Shown one piece after another: positions 44,258 through 55,984 of a DNA stretch of 64,000 nucleotides (its first letter is position 1; each line of letters opens with the position of its first letter). The DNA is from Thereva unica (Eukaryota > Arthropoda > Insecta > Diptera > Therevidae). Location: the NCBI GenBank assembly GCA_949987705.1, contig CATLJY010000153.1, positions 62,001-126,000 on the forward strand, given 5' to 3'. The translations under genes and the position numbers were made by a program. The notes below the pieces were generated by a model, which was not told the DNA's origin, ran no database searches, and saw nothing but the letters and a program-made list of their open reading frames with translations.

Positions 44258-44662
44258 ACAAAAATACGAAAACAAATGAGTCATCGAGCAAATTCTTACT
44301 TGTTTGGGTCTAAATCTGGACTACACCTTACCATCTGCCTTCTCTTGTAATGGGGTTTATAAGGGTTCATTTAACACCAAGAAAATAAGGGGTACCCTTT
44401 ACCAGATGACTACTTATTTCAGTGCTGCATCGGTAAGGCCTTACTAGAAATCCTACAGGGTAGGTATATACTTCTTACTGATATATTGGTAAGCAGCTAT
44501 CTACTCATCACTATACTCTACATACATGTGCATAGCCTGGTTAACGAGCCTGGTTAAAGACTAAATTTTGGCCTGGTGAAGCGGTTTATTTTATAGCTAG
44601 AAAGCTAGTCGGCGTAGGAAGCTTTAAAGCTTCGAAGTGAAGCTTTCAAAGGCTGGGTGAAT
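44258..44662. other. No gene; related TAAGGCCTTAC motifs
   Basis: Contains further TACCCTTTACC, GGTAAGGCCTTACTAG and CTTACTGATATATTGGTAAG phrases up to about 44500, so the foldback family may extend beyond the clear arms. No coding frame. Confidence 0.4.
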
Positions 44663-44665
44663 ATT

Positions 44666-44970
44666 GGCCTCGATTCCCAGATCCGACGGGAGGGAAGTGA
44701 ATTGCGGATTTGACACTTTGCGATTCTCAGATCCGCAACCCCGAATTTCTTTTTGACATTTTCCGCGCTGTAAAAGTGTGATCCGCAACAAATTTTCTGC
44801 GGATTTGAACGACAAATGCGCCTGAGATAATCCGACATCATATATTTCATTATCGCGTGGGTCTTTACTCCGAATTTTCGATTTAAACCAATCCGGGACT
44901 GCGGATTTGAGAATCGCAAAGTGTCAAATCCTCACTCACTTCCCTCCCGTCGGATCTGGGAATCGAGGCC
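44666..44970. mobile_element. MITE, 305 bp, GGCCTCGATTCC termini
   Basis: GGCCTCGATTCCCAGATCCG at the left is the exact complement of the right end, and the arms continue for about 75 bp (including GGATTTGACACTTTGCGATTCTC) with few differences. It is flanked by ATT at 44663-44665 and 44971-44973. It is non-coding. The terminal GGCCTCG and the 3-bp duplication are shared with the MITE at 212-324, suggesting the same type of transposase. Confidence 0.8.
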
Positions 44971-44973
44971 ATT

Positions 44974-45525
44974 TATTTCCCTAAAGCTGATTATTAGTAA
45001 CGAATTGTGGCTCATTACAAACAAAACAAAGTACAGGTGGCCCTGCCTCCAACAGCACATAGCATTGGTTCAACAAACAAGATAGATGAACGGAATTTGA
45101 AGTACCTACTTAGTAAAATCTTTTAAGCAGTAAGTATATGGGATTGCTGGACTAGGGACGTTATCGATTGTGGGCTCAGGTGTGAGCTATATTAAGGACA
45201 AGAAACTGATTTTGCGGCAAGCTTCGGCGCCACCTATGTGAAACTAGTTGGAATTCGTTTTAGTGTGTTTTAGTGGGCTTTCATTCTGGGGAAGACTAGG
45301 GTAAGTTCTTGTGGCAGAATTTAATCCTTTCAGACTGGAGGTCGCATCCGTAGTTTTGAACTTCGCTGGGCGTAATTGTGCTGCTCAGGGTTCCAACGGG
45401 GTCGGTGCATTAGCTTACAGCGGATGAGTTTTGGGTCGCGTCCCCGTTAAACTTATATGCAATGAAATTAAGTTGTCAATATCAATATTATTTTAGTGGC
45501 CATGGATTCTACTTCTACTATATAA
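44974..45525. other. No recognised feature
   Basis: Unique-looking sequence leading into an RT scrap. No gene was seen. Confidence 0.4.
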
Positions 45526-45640
45526 GACGATATGGTCTTACCAGTACTCACATATGCATCCGAGACGTGGGTGCTTACCAAAAACGACTCTAAGCTCTTA
45601 GCTGTGCTCGAGGAAAAAGGCCTTGGCCCCAACATAAAAT
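45526..45640 (+). pseudogene. C-terminal scrap of an RTE-like reverse transcriptase
   Basis: The plus-strand frame reads VLPVLTYASETWVLTKNDSK, then LLAVLEEKGLG, matching the conserved Y-G/A-SETW region after the RT palm in RTE-like LINEs. It comes from a different subfamily from the 23.5 kb element, whose equivalent reads VLLYGCETW. It is too short for further assignment. Confidence 0.6.
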
Positions 45641-47066
45641 TCCCAATCACAGCGAATTCAATTTTTTTTTTGTTTTTTCAATTTACGCGATTCCGCAACA
45701 GACTGTGAATTTTGGTACGTTTTTCACCGTACCATTTTTCACCTTGCGAGTTTCTACTGTGGATAAATTGTCCCATCCGTGTGCACGCCTTCTGTAAGAA
45801 AAACTCACGCCCATGCTTGCGGAAAATCAAAAACAGGGCAGCGCACCCTCGCACGCGATGACAAACTAGATGACATCGGCTCAGTATCGGAACCTGTGTA
45901 GAAACCCGTTGCAAGAGGTCTGGACCGAATCCATGCTGTATAGCTTTTAAGAAAAAGAAGAAATAAAAAAAAACAATTTCTTGAAACTCTGCACAAACAC
46001 TAGTTAAATATAGTTTTTGGATAACCATATTTTTCTTTTCCTGCAATTTGTAAAAAAAATCGAATTCAAAAGTTTTTTTTTGTATGTAATTATTTACTGA
46101 AATCATATTTCAGAATATTTGCGTTTTGCCTTGGGTCTACCTTTTTTAGCATAACCTCAAATCACACACCAACATTTGCTGTTTGCCCCAATTACAACTA
46201 TAAAAACACACAAACTTCGAAAGTCCCGAGGCTGATTTGGCATGTCCTTATTTTGTTGCCTTTTCATCTACACCCATTTTAGGGCTGGAAGGGACCTGAA
46301 AAATAATAGGGAAAAATTATTTACTGAAGGCAAAAGGGTCACAGAAGGTTGAAATAAGTTTTAACTCTTCGTTGTCCACTCATTTATTTTCATAATTATT
46401 TTTCGACTTTCGGCCTTGAATGGGAAATATTTTTGGTTAGTCATTGACACTATTGCCGCAGTGTCCTTTCAGTGAAACAGGTGTCACTCAGGAAAGTGTT
46501 TTATCACTCTGTATAAATCCAGGTGTCGTCGACGCTTGTAATACTTTGCCGAAACCATCTGCCAGAAAAGGAGGTGATTTTGTAATTTGGTTATCTGTGG
46601 CTTCGAAGCACCCAGCCGGCATCTACTTCTTATAGTACATGGAAATGGTACTTTAACATTGCAAAAATGCAGGACAAGGTTTTATTTTTGGGATGTGTAG
46701 GGGGGGGGGGTCAGTGTGAGCTTAAGTTTGAGTTTTCGGGATTCTAACCCCCCCATTTGGCCGCCATCTTGGAAAACGTGTGCAAATTGTTTTTCCACCA
46801 TATCTCCGAAACGGTACATCTTACAGAAAATTTGCAAGGACACTTTTTGTTTAGAATTAAATTATTTACTAGTATGAAATTTTGTGGTAAAATGAATAAT
46901 TAAGAAGGTATAAGACTTAGAACACAAAAATTAGTCACAATATTTTCTTGTAAAGGCTATAACTATTTTTCCTTCAACTTTAACAAAAAAAATAATAACA
47001 AGTTTTTTGTAGAGGGTTTCATTAGGAATGATTTTCATTCATTACTTTTTTAATTTCATACCCTAC
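45641..47066. other. No recognised gene
   Basis: AT-rich with several homopolymer runs (T near 45663 and 46074, G near 46700). The stretch ATTTGGCCGCCATCTTGG with CATATCTCCGAAACGG at 46755-46820 resembles wording common in dispersed insect repeats, but no second copy is present. Confidence 0.35.
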
Positions 47067-49274
47067 GAAGGGTTTTACAGCGCCCCGAATGTATGAAAGT
47101 GGCAGATTTTCTTAATATTTTTATTACGATTTGACCTCCTACTTTCCTTAGAAATTAGCAATTACAGGTAGCAAGTAATAATAATGAATGAATGACTATA
47201 CGTTATAAGAAATGCCGATGTTTGAGTAATGTAATAAAATTGTTTAGCATTTTTTTGCGGGTTTTTATTGCTGTTATGCTATATTTTACAAGGTACGATA
47301 TGGTTTAAAATGAAAATCTTTGAATAATAACATGTATTAGTTGTAGTTACTCCAATTTTTTAAAATAATTTGTGCTAGGACTGCACAAAAACGTGCTTCA
47401 TTCATTTTATGACAAGCGTTTGCAAGTTGTATAACTCATTTCCACGCCCCCTGCGAGGTAGTTTGTCGGTGCGTTTTTCAAGTGGTGTCCCCAATACGAT
47501 TAATCCAGATTTGCTGATTTTCTATGTACACCATTCTTGGTCTTTTTGAAGGGCTGTGCAGCGGCTCATGATCAATTAGTGTATATTTTTATATTTGTTG
47601 CTGAGGAATTATAGCAGAGTGCAATGGTGTCAAGACTGATAGTTCAAAGAGCAAATGAAGCAGTTGGTCAGGAAATTAAAATCAATCAAGGGAGCTTCTG
47701 GTATACAAGACACTGTTGTCGCTGTTGTTGGTACTATGACAACAAACGCTGTTATCCGTACGACTATCAGAATAACTTTTATAACAAATAGAGTGTAAAC
47801 TAACCTCCAAAACTGTGCGGAGGAACTATATATCCTTCGTAATTTCTCGTGCAATTAAAGATTTCACTCTTTTTACTTTCAGAGGTTTGTCACTTATGAA
47901 ATTAGTTATTCATAATGAAATAGCACAACGTATACTTTTATAAACTTTAAAACTGTAAACAAATTTCAATGAACACTTGAAAATTATAATAATCATCCCG
48001 TCAAAGTAGTACTATTTTGTGTTTTGGTAGTATGCGCATCTGAATAACTATTTACACAGTTATAAATATATAAATTTGACTAAGATTAAACTGAAATAAC
48101 AATTTTGAAATTAGACTAAATTAGACTATTAGTCTCCTCACTACTCTGTGCATGTTAGAACTATTGAATCGGTCCAACGAAGGTTCGTTCGATTCGCACT
48201 GAATCATCTTCCTTGGGAAAACCCATTAGTTCTTCCATCTTATGAATCTCGGCTTAAGTTACTTAACTTAAGCTCTCTTCACAAGCGCCGTGAGGTGGCC
48301 GATGTTGTTTTTGTTCATCAGCTCCTTAATGGAAAGGTTGACTCAGGTTTTCTAGGTCGCCGTGCATCGTTTAGAGTGAGTCGTTACAATCTAAAAGAAC
48401 CACCTCTCTTACAAATCAACTCTTCTAATACGAATTACGGCAGATTCGAACCTGTCAATCGCATGTTCATTAACGTGAACAACAATATTAATGTGTTTAA
48501 CGTGAGTATTGGTAAAGATGTCCTTAAAAGGAGTCTTTTTAATCTCACGTGATTGCTTACATTTTATGTTGTTTGGTGGGTTACATGTTGGATGCCCTTA
48601 CTTTTTATTTTAATTTATGTTCAATCTCTTTTTAGAGATAGGATTTGTGTTTTTTACTAATATTTTATGTTTGCATGTCTCAGCTGAGCCACGGCAGTGG
48701 TAAATATTTCTCAGCCCTGCTGGGAAGTGTGCCTTCTGTGTTAGAAGGGAAACTCTATATATGTATATATATATGTGTATATATATATGTATGTATGTGT
48801 ATGCATATATAGATTTTCATGCTTAGCTGAAAAGCGCGCCTTCTGTGCTAGAAGGGTTAACTCTTGCTGAATATAAGATAATTCAAACTTTTATCACAAA
48901 CTGAATACGTTCATATTTTGCTAGATAGTTATCACAACAGAATTAAGCACGTTTTTGTGCAGCCCTAACACAAATTATTTTAAAAAATTGGACTAACTAT
49001 AACTAATTCATGTTATTATTCAAAGAATTTCATTTTAAACCATATCGTACTTTGTAAAACAGGATAACAGCAATAAAAACCCGCAAAAAAATGCGCAATC
49101 ATTTTATTATATTACCCAAACATCGGCATTTCTTATAACGTATAGTCATTCATTCATTATTATTACTTGCTACCTGTAATTGCTAATTTCTAAGGAAAGT
49201 AGAAAGTCAAATCGTAATAAAAATATTCAGAAAATCTGTCACTTTCATACATTCGGGGCGCTGTAAAACCCTTC
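47067..49274. mobile_element. DNA element with about 334-bp terminal inverted repeats
   Basis: The left arm 47067-47400 and right arm 48945-49274 are about 93 percent identical in inverted orientation by eye. Both start GAAGGGTTTTACAGCGCCCC and end at GCACAAAAACGTGCTT. The interior is about 1.54 kb, of which 48124 to about 48860 is a later CR1-A insertion, leaving about 0.8 kb without a recognisable transposase. No target duplication was seen at either edge. Long inverted repeats around a small core fit a non-autonomous DNA transposon or foldback element. The superfamily is unknown. Confidence 0.82.
48124..48865 (+). mobile_element. CR1-A copy 3, 3' end only
   Basis: A 5'-truncated insertion in the long-TIR element. 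It contains the ORF2 C-terminus (open from about 48148 to the stop at 48550, with RRFVRFALNHLPWENPL and KLLNLSSLHKRREVADV), then a 3' UTR with a TA-rich microsatellite (48753-48812) between two CCTTCT/AGAAGG stem-loops (48732-48748 and 48839-48855). It ends near GGGTTAACTCTTG. It closely matches copy 2. Confidence 0.88.
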
Positions 49275-49612
49275 CTGTGGAGACGTCGCAAAATAGTCGC
49301 CGTTTTCGTGTTATTTTCAATGTTAGGGAGTTTCATTTTAAATCTGTAAATATGTTTTTCCTTATACAACCAACAAAAATTTTAAAGAATATTTTTGTAA
49401 TTAACATTTATACGCACGATAATTAATATTCCCATTGATTCATTCATCATTTATCGTATCCCTTCTTTCGCAAACGTAATAGATCTACCCGCAACATTTG
49501 AGCCATTCACTTCGTGACGTGCTAGCAATACAATAGCACCTCGCCTCATTTGAAGTGAGACATTACACTGGTTCAAAAGGAAAGAGAGGCTCCTCTTACA
49601 AACTCATTTTAT
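49275..49612. other. No recognised feature
   Basis: Spacer between the long-TIR element and the I-clade LINE. The last 11 bases before the LINE (49613-49623) are its target-site duplication. No gene was seen. Confidence 0.4.
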
Positions 49613-49941
49613 AACCATATCCTCAGTCGCTTGCAAGGTCTTGAACTGTGCGGTGATCGTTTTTCGAATCGTTAGAGAATCAAACCGGTTGTTTTCTTCC
49701 TCACTTGACTGTGAGTCAGTGCGTGTGCCTTCTTTTGATTTTTTTTCTTGTCTTTTTTTCTTCTTTTGTGCGTAATCAATTTACAGTTTATTTTTTTTGT
49801 TTTTTTTTTTCAACTTGCTTTAAGATAAGTATTTTTAGTTCCTTTTTCTCATTTAACTTATCTCTTTTTTTTCTTTTTTTCTCTTTGTATATATTTATTT
49901 AGTAGTGTTTACCTACTATATTTTGGGATTTAACCTCCAAT

Positions 49942-51289
49942 ATGGGCCCGGGCCCTGGGGGGTCTAATCGTTTTGCACTTTTAACAGAGATGAACCAGCC
50001 TACGCCGAAAAAGAAAAGGCCTAAACGTGATTCGTCAACCTTTTCCCCACCATCCACTCTTTTTGACTTTCCCCCTCTTGTTTCCCATCAAGTTTTAAAC
50101 CCGGCAAAATTCATAACAATCCAGTCGTCTAATCACAACAAAACCCTAAGGGATGAAAATGCTTTCCTTTTGAAAATGGCTGTTGACTCAATAAGCAAGC
50201 AATACTCAAAATTTTCTTGGTTGCACGATGGTTCCCTCCTCTTACTCTGCGATAACCAGCAGATAGCAGAGAAGTTTATCGCCACAAAAACCTTACCAGG
50301 CCCCATACCGGTGAAGATTGCTTTACATGGGAAATTGAACCAAACCAGAGGTACCATTTACTGCCGTTCATTGTCCACCTCTCCCCAAAGAGATAATTGA
50401 TGGCCTTTCAAAATACGACGTCACTGACGTTAGAATCCACACCAGGAAAGATGGGGACAAGGATATTCCTTCCGGTCTCATTTTTCTAACTTTTGACCGC
50501 TACACACTCCCGGATAAAATTGAAATTGGCTTTGAGCTAGTCAAAATGCGGGAATGGTTTCCAAATCCTATGCGTTGTCGCAAGTGCCAAAAAATTGGTC
50601 ACACGTCTGCACGCTGCTCTGGCAATGAACTCTGCTCTTCATGTGGCTACCCTCCTCATCAAGGCCATTGCACCAGGTCCTTCTGTGTCAATTGTGAGGT
50701 AAACTCACACACATCCGGTGCAAACGACTGCCCAAAATATATGGAAGCGAAAGAAGTCCTTAAAATTCAGACCAAACTCAAGTGTTCTAGGTACGAAGCT
50801 AGAAAGCACTACTTTGAGCAGTTGAAGATCTCCTCTACCGATCCCAATATCTCCTACTCCACTGCGACTTCAACCACCACTACTACACCCATAGTTCCAA
50901 ACGTCCAGCCCTCCCCTACCCGTCCAACTATCTCTTCTAAACCCGCCTCACAAGAACCTCTTCTAACCTCCTCAAACTTTACTCCACCCTCGCAAAACAC
51001 CACTCAAACTCACTTAAATTCTCCAATTGTACAAACTAACAACTTACCATATACAACAACCTCCAACACTCAATCAAACTCTATTTCTACTGCTTCTACA
51101 CTTTCTAACTTCACCGTACCTGCTCCGCCTTTTTCGTCAAATCAAAAGAATTTTGACTCACAAAGAATGGAAACTGCCTCCTCTTCTCTGAGTCCGATTG
51201 CACTGCCTCCTCCGCACCTTCGAAAGCCAAATCAAGGCCAAAGAAAAAACTACAAACAATGCGCAAAATCAAATCCAAGGTCCCACTAG
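49942..51289 (+). pseudogene. I-clade ORF1 (Gag-like nucleic-acid-binding protein), one frameshift
   Basis: ATG 49942 opens a basic N-terminus (PTPKKKRPKRD). A central domain follows, a single-base shift near 50385 moves the reading frame, and the sequence continues through GLIFLTFDRYTLP to three zinc knuckles, CRKCQKIGHTSARC, CSSCGYPPHQGHC and CVNCEVNSH. It ends in a long Ser/Thr/Pro/Asn-rich tail at the stop in 51287-51289. The protein would coat the element RNA. ORF2 starts 96 bases downstream. Without the shift it would be about 449 residues, normal for the group. Confidence 0.85.
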
Positions 51290-51385
51290 AAGATCTACTT
51301 GGAACAACCAACTAAGTATCCTCGTAAACCGCTTTAACCTTTTACATTTTTCCTTTCTTTTCTTTATCCTCCGCTTTTTGTCAAT

Positions 51386-52802
51386 ATGAACACGTTACAA
51401 AATCTTATAGCCATCCAATGGAATATACGCGGCTTCTACAACAATCTGCCTTCTCTACAAAACTTACTATACCTTTACAAACCGCATTTAGTCCTACTTT
51501 AGGAAACTAAACTGTTAGCTGGCGAGGGACCGTCTCACGTCGGTCAGTACTGCTGCTATCACTACAATAAGACATATCCAAACATAAAAAGTGGCGTTAC
51601 CATACTAGTTCACAGATCCATATCCTACACTATCCTACCTCTTCGTACAGATCTTGTGTTGAACTCTATTCTAATTCACTGTTGCCCCCCTACAGCCTTT
51701 GTCAATATTTATTTAGAAAACGAGCAAAGCGTCTCTCTAACTGATCTTCAAGATATTTTCGACCAATTGCCGAGCTCCTTTATCATTGGTGGCGATTTCA
51801 ATGCTCACAGGAACCGCTGGGGTAGCCTTTCTACTGACACTAGAGGTCGTATAATCGAGGACTTCATTTCTAATAATCCCACCTTGGTACTTCTGAACAA
51901 TGGCGCTTGCACCCATCTATCCACTCATAACTCACTAACATCCATAGACCTTACCTTTAGCTCCGCTAACATATTCCCCCTTCTTAGCTGGTCCCCTCAT
52001 GCCAGCCTTGAGGGCAGTGACAATTTTCCCATTGTTATACGTTCATATACTTCGCTCGCCGACAGTAAACATGTTTCCCATTTCTTTTTAAAAAAAGCCA
52101 AATGGGATCTATTCTCTTCAATGGTCACTGACCTGTCTTTATCCTGCCCCGTCTCAGTAAACGTCGATCAGGAAGCGGCTAAACTCAAAAAAATTCTCCG
52201 CGGTGCGGCGTCCGTTTCCATCCCCGCTAGTCATCCTAAATCCACAACCCAACCGAAATGGATGACACGCGAAATTCTTTCCTTAATAAAAACTAAAAAC
52301 AGATCATGGCAACTCTGCCGTCGTCATCCCTCCCAATCCAATTTCCTGAGATTTCGTTTGGACTCAGCCATTTTAAAAAGGGCAATTAAAAAAGCTAAAA
52401 GGGACTCATGGCTTTCCTTTGCGAACTCCATAGACGTCCGCACTAATCTCAAGGAGGCATGGGCGAAGGTACGCGCGGTTTCTCTTGGTCCTACCACCAG
52501 GCACATATCAAATATCCAGTCAGGCGGTGTGAACTTTACCAGTTCTCCCGAAATTGCCAAAGAGTTTGCTACGATTTGGTCGAGCTACTCAGCTGACAGC
52601 AACTTTACCACCGAACATAGGCGGAGTAAAGATAATATAGCCTTTGATATGCAGCGATACCATGGTGACACAGCCGCTACACTTACCTATCCCATCACCT
52701 TAAGTGAATTTAAAGATGCTTTAAACTCCTTCAAGGGCACAACTCCTGGACTCGATAAAATCCCCTACGAATTTATCAGGAAATCTCCCTCCATCTTCCA
52801 AC
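51386..52802 (+). pseudogene. I-clade ORF2, endonuclease and start of RT
   Basis: ATG 51386 is followed by AIQWNIRGF and, after an in-frame TAG at 51500-51502, ETKL. In relatives a Gln usually precedes ETK, so the stop is probably a single substitution. The rest is open: FIIGGDFNAHRNRWGS, SIDLTF and EGSDNFPI (the final SDH-like motif has Asn for His), then the linker and the first RT-proximal block TTPGLDKIPYEF. At about 52803 the frame runs directly into CR1-A sequence. The domain nicks target DNA. The remaining part of the gene lies at 55985-58257. Confidence 0.85.
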
Positions 52803-55690
52803 TTAAGACGCTTTCCCTCTATTACCAAAACGTGAGGGGAATCAGATCCAAAACCCAAGATGTGTTTCTGTCGACTTCGGCCAGCGATTTCGATATAATC
52901 GCTTTTACAGAAACATGGCTATACAGTGGGATTCTTAATGCCGAACTTTTCGACTCTTCTTTCCAAGTTTTTCGGAGGGATAGATATATTGACTCGGAGG
53001 CTCGTGGAGGTGGTGTACTACTTGCATGTAGTAACCTTCTCAACTGTTGCTTAATAACGCTTCCTGATTTTTCCAATACTTTAGACATTGAGGTCCTCGC
53101 TCTCAAAGTCTCCCTTGTTCATAACAACTTATTTTTAATCTGCTGTTACATCCCACCAGATATGTTTAGCACTCTTGACGATAGAGGTCAAAACCTCTAT
53201 GATATTCTAATCGCTTGCATAAATCATATCCAAGATATGATGGATTCCAAAGATGAACTCCTACTTGTGGGTGATTTTAACTTACCCAATGTTAAATGGG
53301 TATCTTACGATGATGACGATAACTACCTTCCTGGAAACAACCTTAACTCTAGGGAATCCAACTTTCTGAATTCCTTATTTTCCTGCGGCTTGTGCCAAAT
53401 GAGCGGTGTGAATAATATTTTAGGAAGGCGGTTAGATCTTGTATTCTTTTCCGACTCAGACAACATGAATGTTGAGCCTAGCTCAATTGTCTTGTCACCT
53501 GTCGATAATTATCACCCTCCTCTCCTACTGAGCAATTGTTCTGTCTTTAACAATAAGCCAATCCCAGAGGAGACAACCTTTACCTTTAACTTTAAAAAAG
53601 CCAACCTTGAGGAACTCTCATCCAAGCTCGCTTCGGTCGATTTCACTTGGTTGCTCTCACCTAATGAGTTGGATGTCGATGTAGCCAGATTTTACTCCAT
53701 CCTGTATGAAACCTTCGCATCCTGTGTACCTATCGAACCGTTAAAATCGCCCAGATCATCCCCACCGTGGTACAACAACGAGTTGAGACGTACCAAAAAC
53801 CTGAAGAATAAACTCTGGAAAACCTACCTGAAGAAGAAAGACACTGCGAGTTTCGATGCATTTCTCAATTGCTATGACCAATTTCATGCTCTCTCCGAAA
53901 CCCTCTATAAAGAGTACCTCAGAAACATGGAAGGTAAAGTGTATGGTGATCCCAGAGCATTCTTTCAATTTATCAACACAAAGAAAAAAGTTGATAATTA
54001 CCCTTACACCATGCAATACGAGAACTCCCTTAGTTCTAATCCAGCCGAAATTTGTGAAAATTTTGCATCGTTCTTCCTCAAATCTTTCTCGTCCTCTGTT
54101 TTCCAACCAGATGAAGACAATTTTCGACATATCAATGCAATCCAAACGGCTCAAAACTTTTCCCTGTCTATAACCAGGGATGATATCTCGAAACATATAA
54201 ATGAACTTCCACAAGATTTTTCGTCCGGCCCTGATGGAGTCCCTCCAGCTGTTCTAAAATCCTGTGCAGGGGCCCTACTGTCTCCTCTTCTATGTTTATT
54301 TCAAAAATCCCTAAATAAAGGGCGCTTCCCAACCTTATGGAAGAACTCTTTTATAATACCTGTCCATAAGAAAGGCTGTAAAAACGAAATATCTAATTAT
54401 AGGCCAATTGCAAAGTTATCGTCTATACCAAAACTCTTCGAATCTATTATTTATTCTGCTATCGCCCCTATCTGCAAGAGGCTTATTTCAACAAACCAAC
54501 ATGGTTTTCTTGCAGCCCGTTCCACTACTACTAATTTACTGGAGTTCTCTTCACACACAATTAGAGGCTTTGTCACTGGCTGCCAAACTGACTGTGTCTA
54601 TACAGATTTTAGTAAGGCTTTCGACAAGCTCTCCCACTCTATTATAGCTCTTAAACTAAAGAAATTAGGATTTCCTCATGCCCTTGTGGGTTGGTTCCAG
54701 TCGTACTTAGCCGATAGAACCTACCAGGTTCTATTCCGCGGAGTCAAATCGAAGAACATCAAAGCGTCCTCTGGAGTCCCACAAGGCAGTCATCTTGGCC
54801 CTCTTCTTTTTATTTTATCAATTGACGATATTGTTACCCTGCTAAGGCACTGTAAAATCCTTATTTACGCTGATGACATCAAACTGTATCGCCACATAAG
54901 GAGTATAGAGGATTGCAAACTTCTGCAATCAGATCTAAACACCTTCTATTCTTGGTGTTCCAACAACAACCTTGTGCTTAATATTACTAAATGCGAGATC
55001 ATGACTTTTTGTAGGAAACGTGGTGTTATAACTTTTGACTATACTCTCCTTGACAACAAGGTCTTCCGTACTGAATCTGTAATCGATCTTGGGGTTAGGT
55101 TAGAAAGTAAGTTGGATTTCTCCACCCACATCAATTATATCTCCTCCAAGGGCAATTCAGTCCTGGGATTTATAAAAAGATGGTCCAAAGAGTTCAACAA
55201 CCCCCTCGTCACTAAACACCTGTACGTATCTTTGGTTAGGCCTTTGCTTGACTACGCTTCCCAGGTTTGGTCTCCTTACTATTCCTCCCATGTTAGTAGA
55301 ATCGAATCGGTTCAAAGGAAGTTCGTCCGGTTTGCACTCAGCCACCTCCCGTGGGATGACCCACTCGCTCTTCCGCCTTATGAGAACAGACTTAAATTGC
55401 TCAACTTAAGCTCCCTCCATAAGCGCCGTGAGGTCGCTGACGTTATATTCGTTCATCGACTGATGAATGACAAAGTGGACTCTGGTTTCTTAAGAAACCG
55501 CGCGTCATTTAGAGTGAATAACTACAACCTGAGAGGTGAACCTCTTTTGCACATTAACTCCTCTAACACCAATTATGGCATGTTCGAACCCGTTAATCGC
55601 ATGCTTATAAATACTAACAACAATAGGAGTGTGTTTAGCTTGCTAACCAGTGAAGTTGTCCTTAAAAGGACCCTTCTCAATGTGGCGTGA
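52803..55690 (+). CDS. CR1-A ORF2 protein, apparently intact endonuclease-RT
   Basis: An uninterrupted frame of about 960 residues. Endonuclease motifs are YYQNVRGIRSK, FTETWL, GGGVLLA, LVGDFNLPNVKW and a C-terminal SPVDNYHPP in place of SDH. RT motifs are SGPDGVPPAVLK, NYRPIAKLSSIPKLFESII, YTDFSKAFDKLSH (catalytic Asp), SGVPQGSHLGPLLF and IYADDIKLY (intact catalytic pair). A C-terminal domain follows with YASQVWSPYYSSH and KRREVADVIFVHRL. No stop or shift is present, so this copy is the least decayed of the three here. It has no independent start codon at the junction: upstream it is fused in frame to the I-clade ORF2, giving one open frame from 51503 to 55690. Enzyme function is by family. 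Expression is unknown. Confidence 0.88.
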
Positions 55691-55835
55691 CTCTCTGCGT
55701 GCCTTACTCCCTTTTCAGTTTTGCACGCTTCTCTGTTTAATGTTTTTGATCTTTTATGTTTTAATATTTTATGTTTGCATGTCTCAGCTGAGCCACGGCA
55801 GTGGTAAATATTTCTCAGCTCTGCTGGGAAGTGTG

Positions 55836-55874
55836 CCTTCTGTCTTAGAAGGGAAACTCTATATATGTATATAT

Positions 55875-55920
<46 letters not shown>

Positions 55921-55975
55921 ATGTATATATAGATTTTCATGCTTTGCTGTAAAGTGCGCCTTCTGTGCTAGAAGG
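55836..55975 (+). promoter_or_regulatory. Duplicated 3' stem-loop of CR1-A copy 2 around a TA microsatellite
   Basis: CCTTCTGTCTTAGAAGG and CCTTCTGTGCTAGAAGG each form a 6-bp stem with a 5-nt loop. They are separated by about 106 bp, mostly TA/TG repeats. The same layout is present in copy 3, but copy 1 has only the terminal loop and no microsatellite. Confidence 0.7.
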
Positions 55976-55984
55976 GTTAACTCT

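Larger units (their letters stand above)
52803..55984 (+). mobile_element. CR1-A copy 2, lacking ORF1
   Basis: The insertion begins at the very start of ORF2 (TTAAGACGCTTTCCCTC, matching 15380-15396) and ends after the second 3' stem-loop at GGGTTAACTCTTGA. It interrupts the I-clade ORF2, whose sequence resumes with CAATTTATATAATTGTATCC. The 3' UTR has two CCTTCT/AGAAGG stem-loops (55836-55852 and 55959-55975) separated by a TA microsatellite (55860-55932). No clear target duplication was found, so limits are within about 10 bp. Confidence 0.88.
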
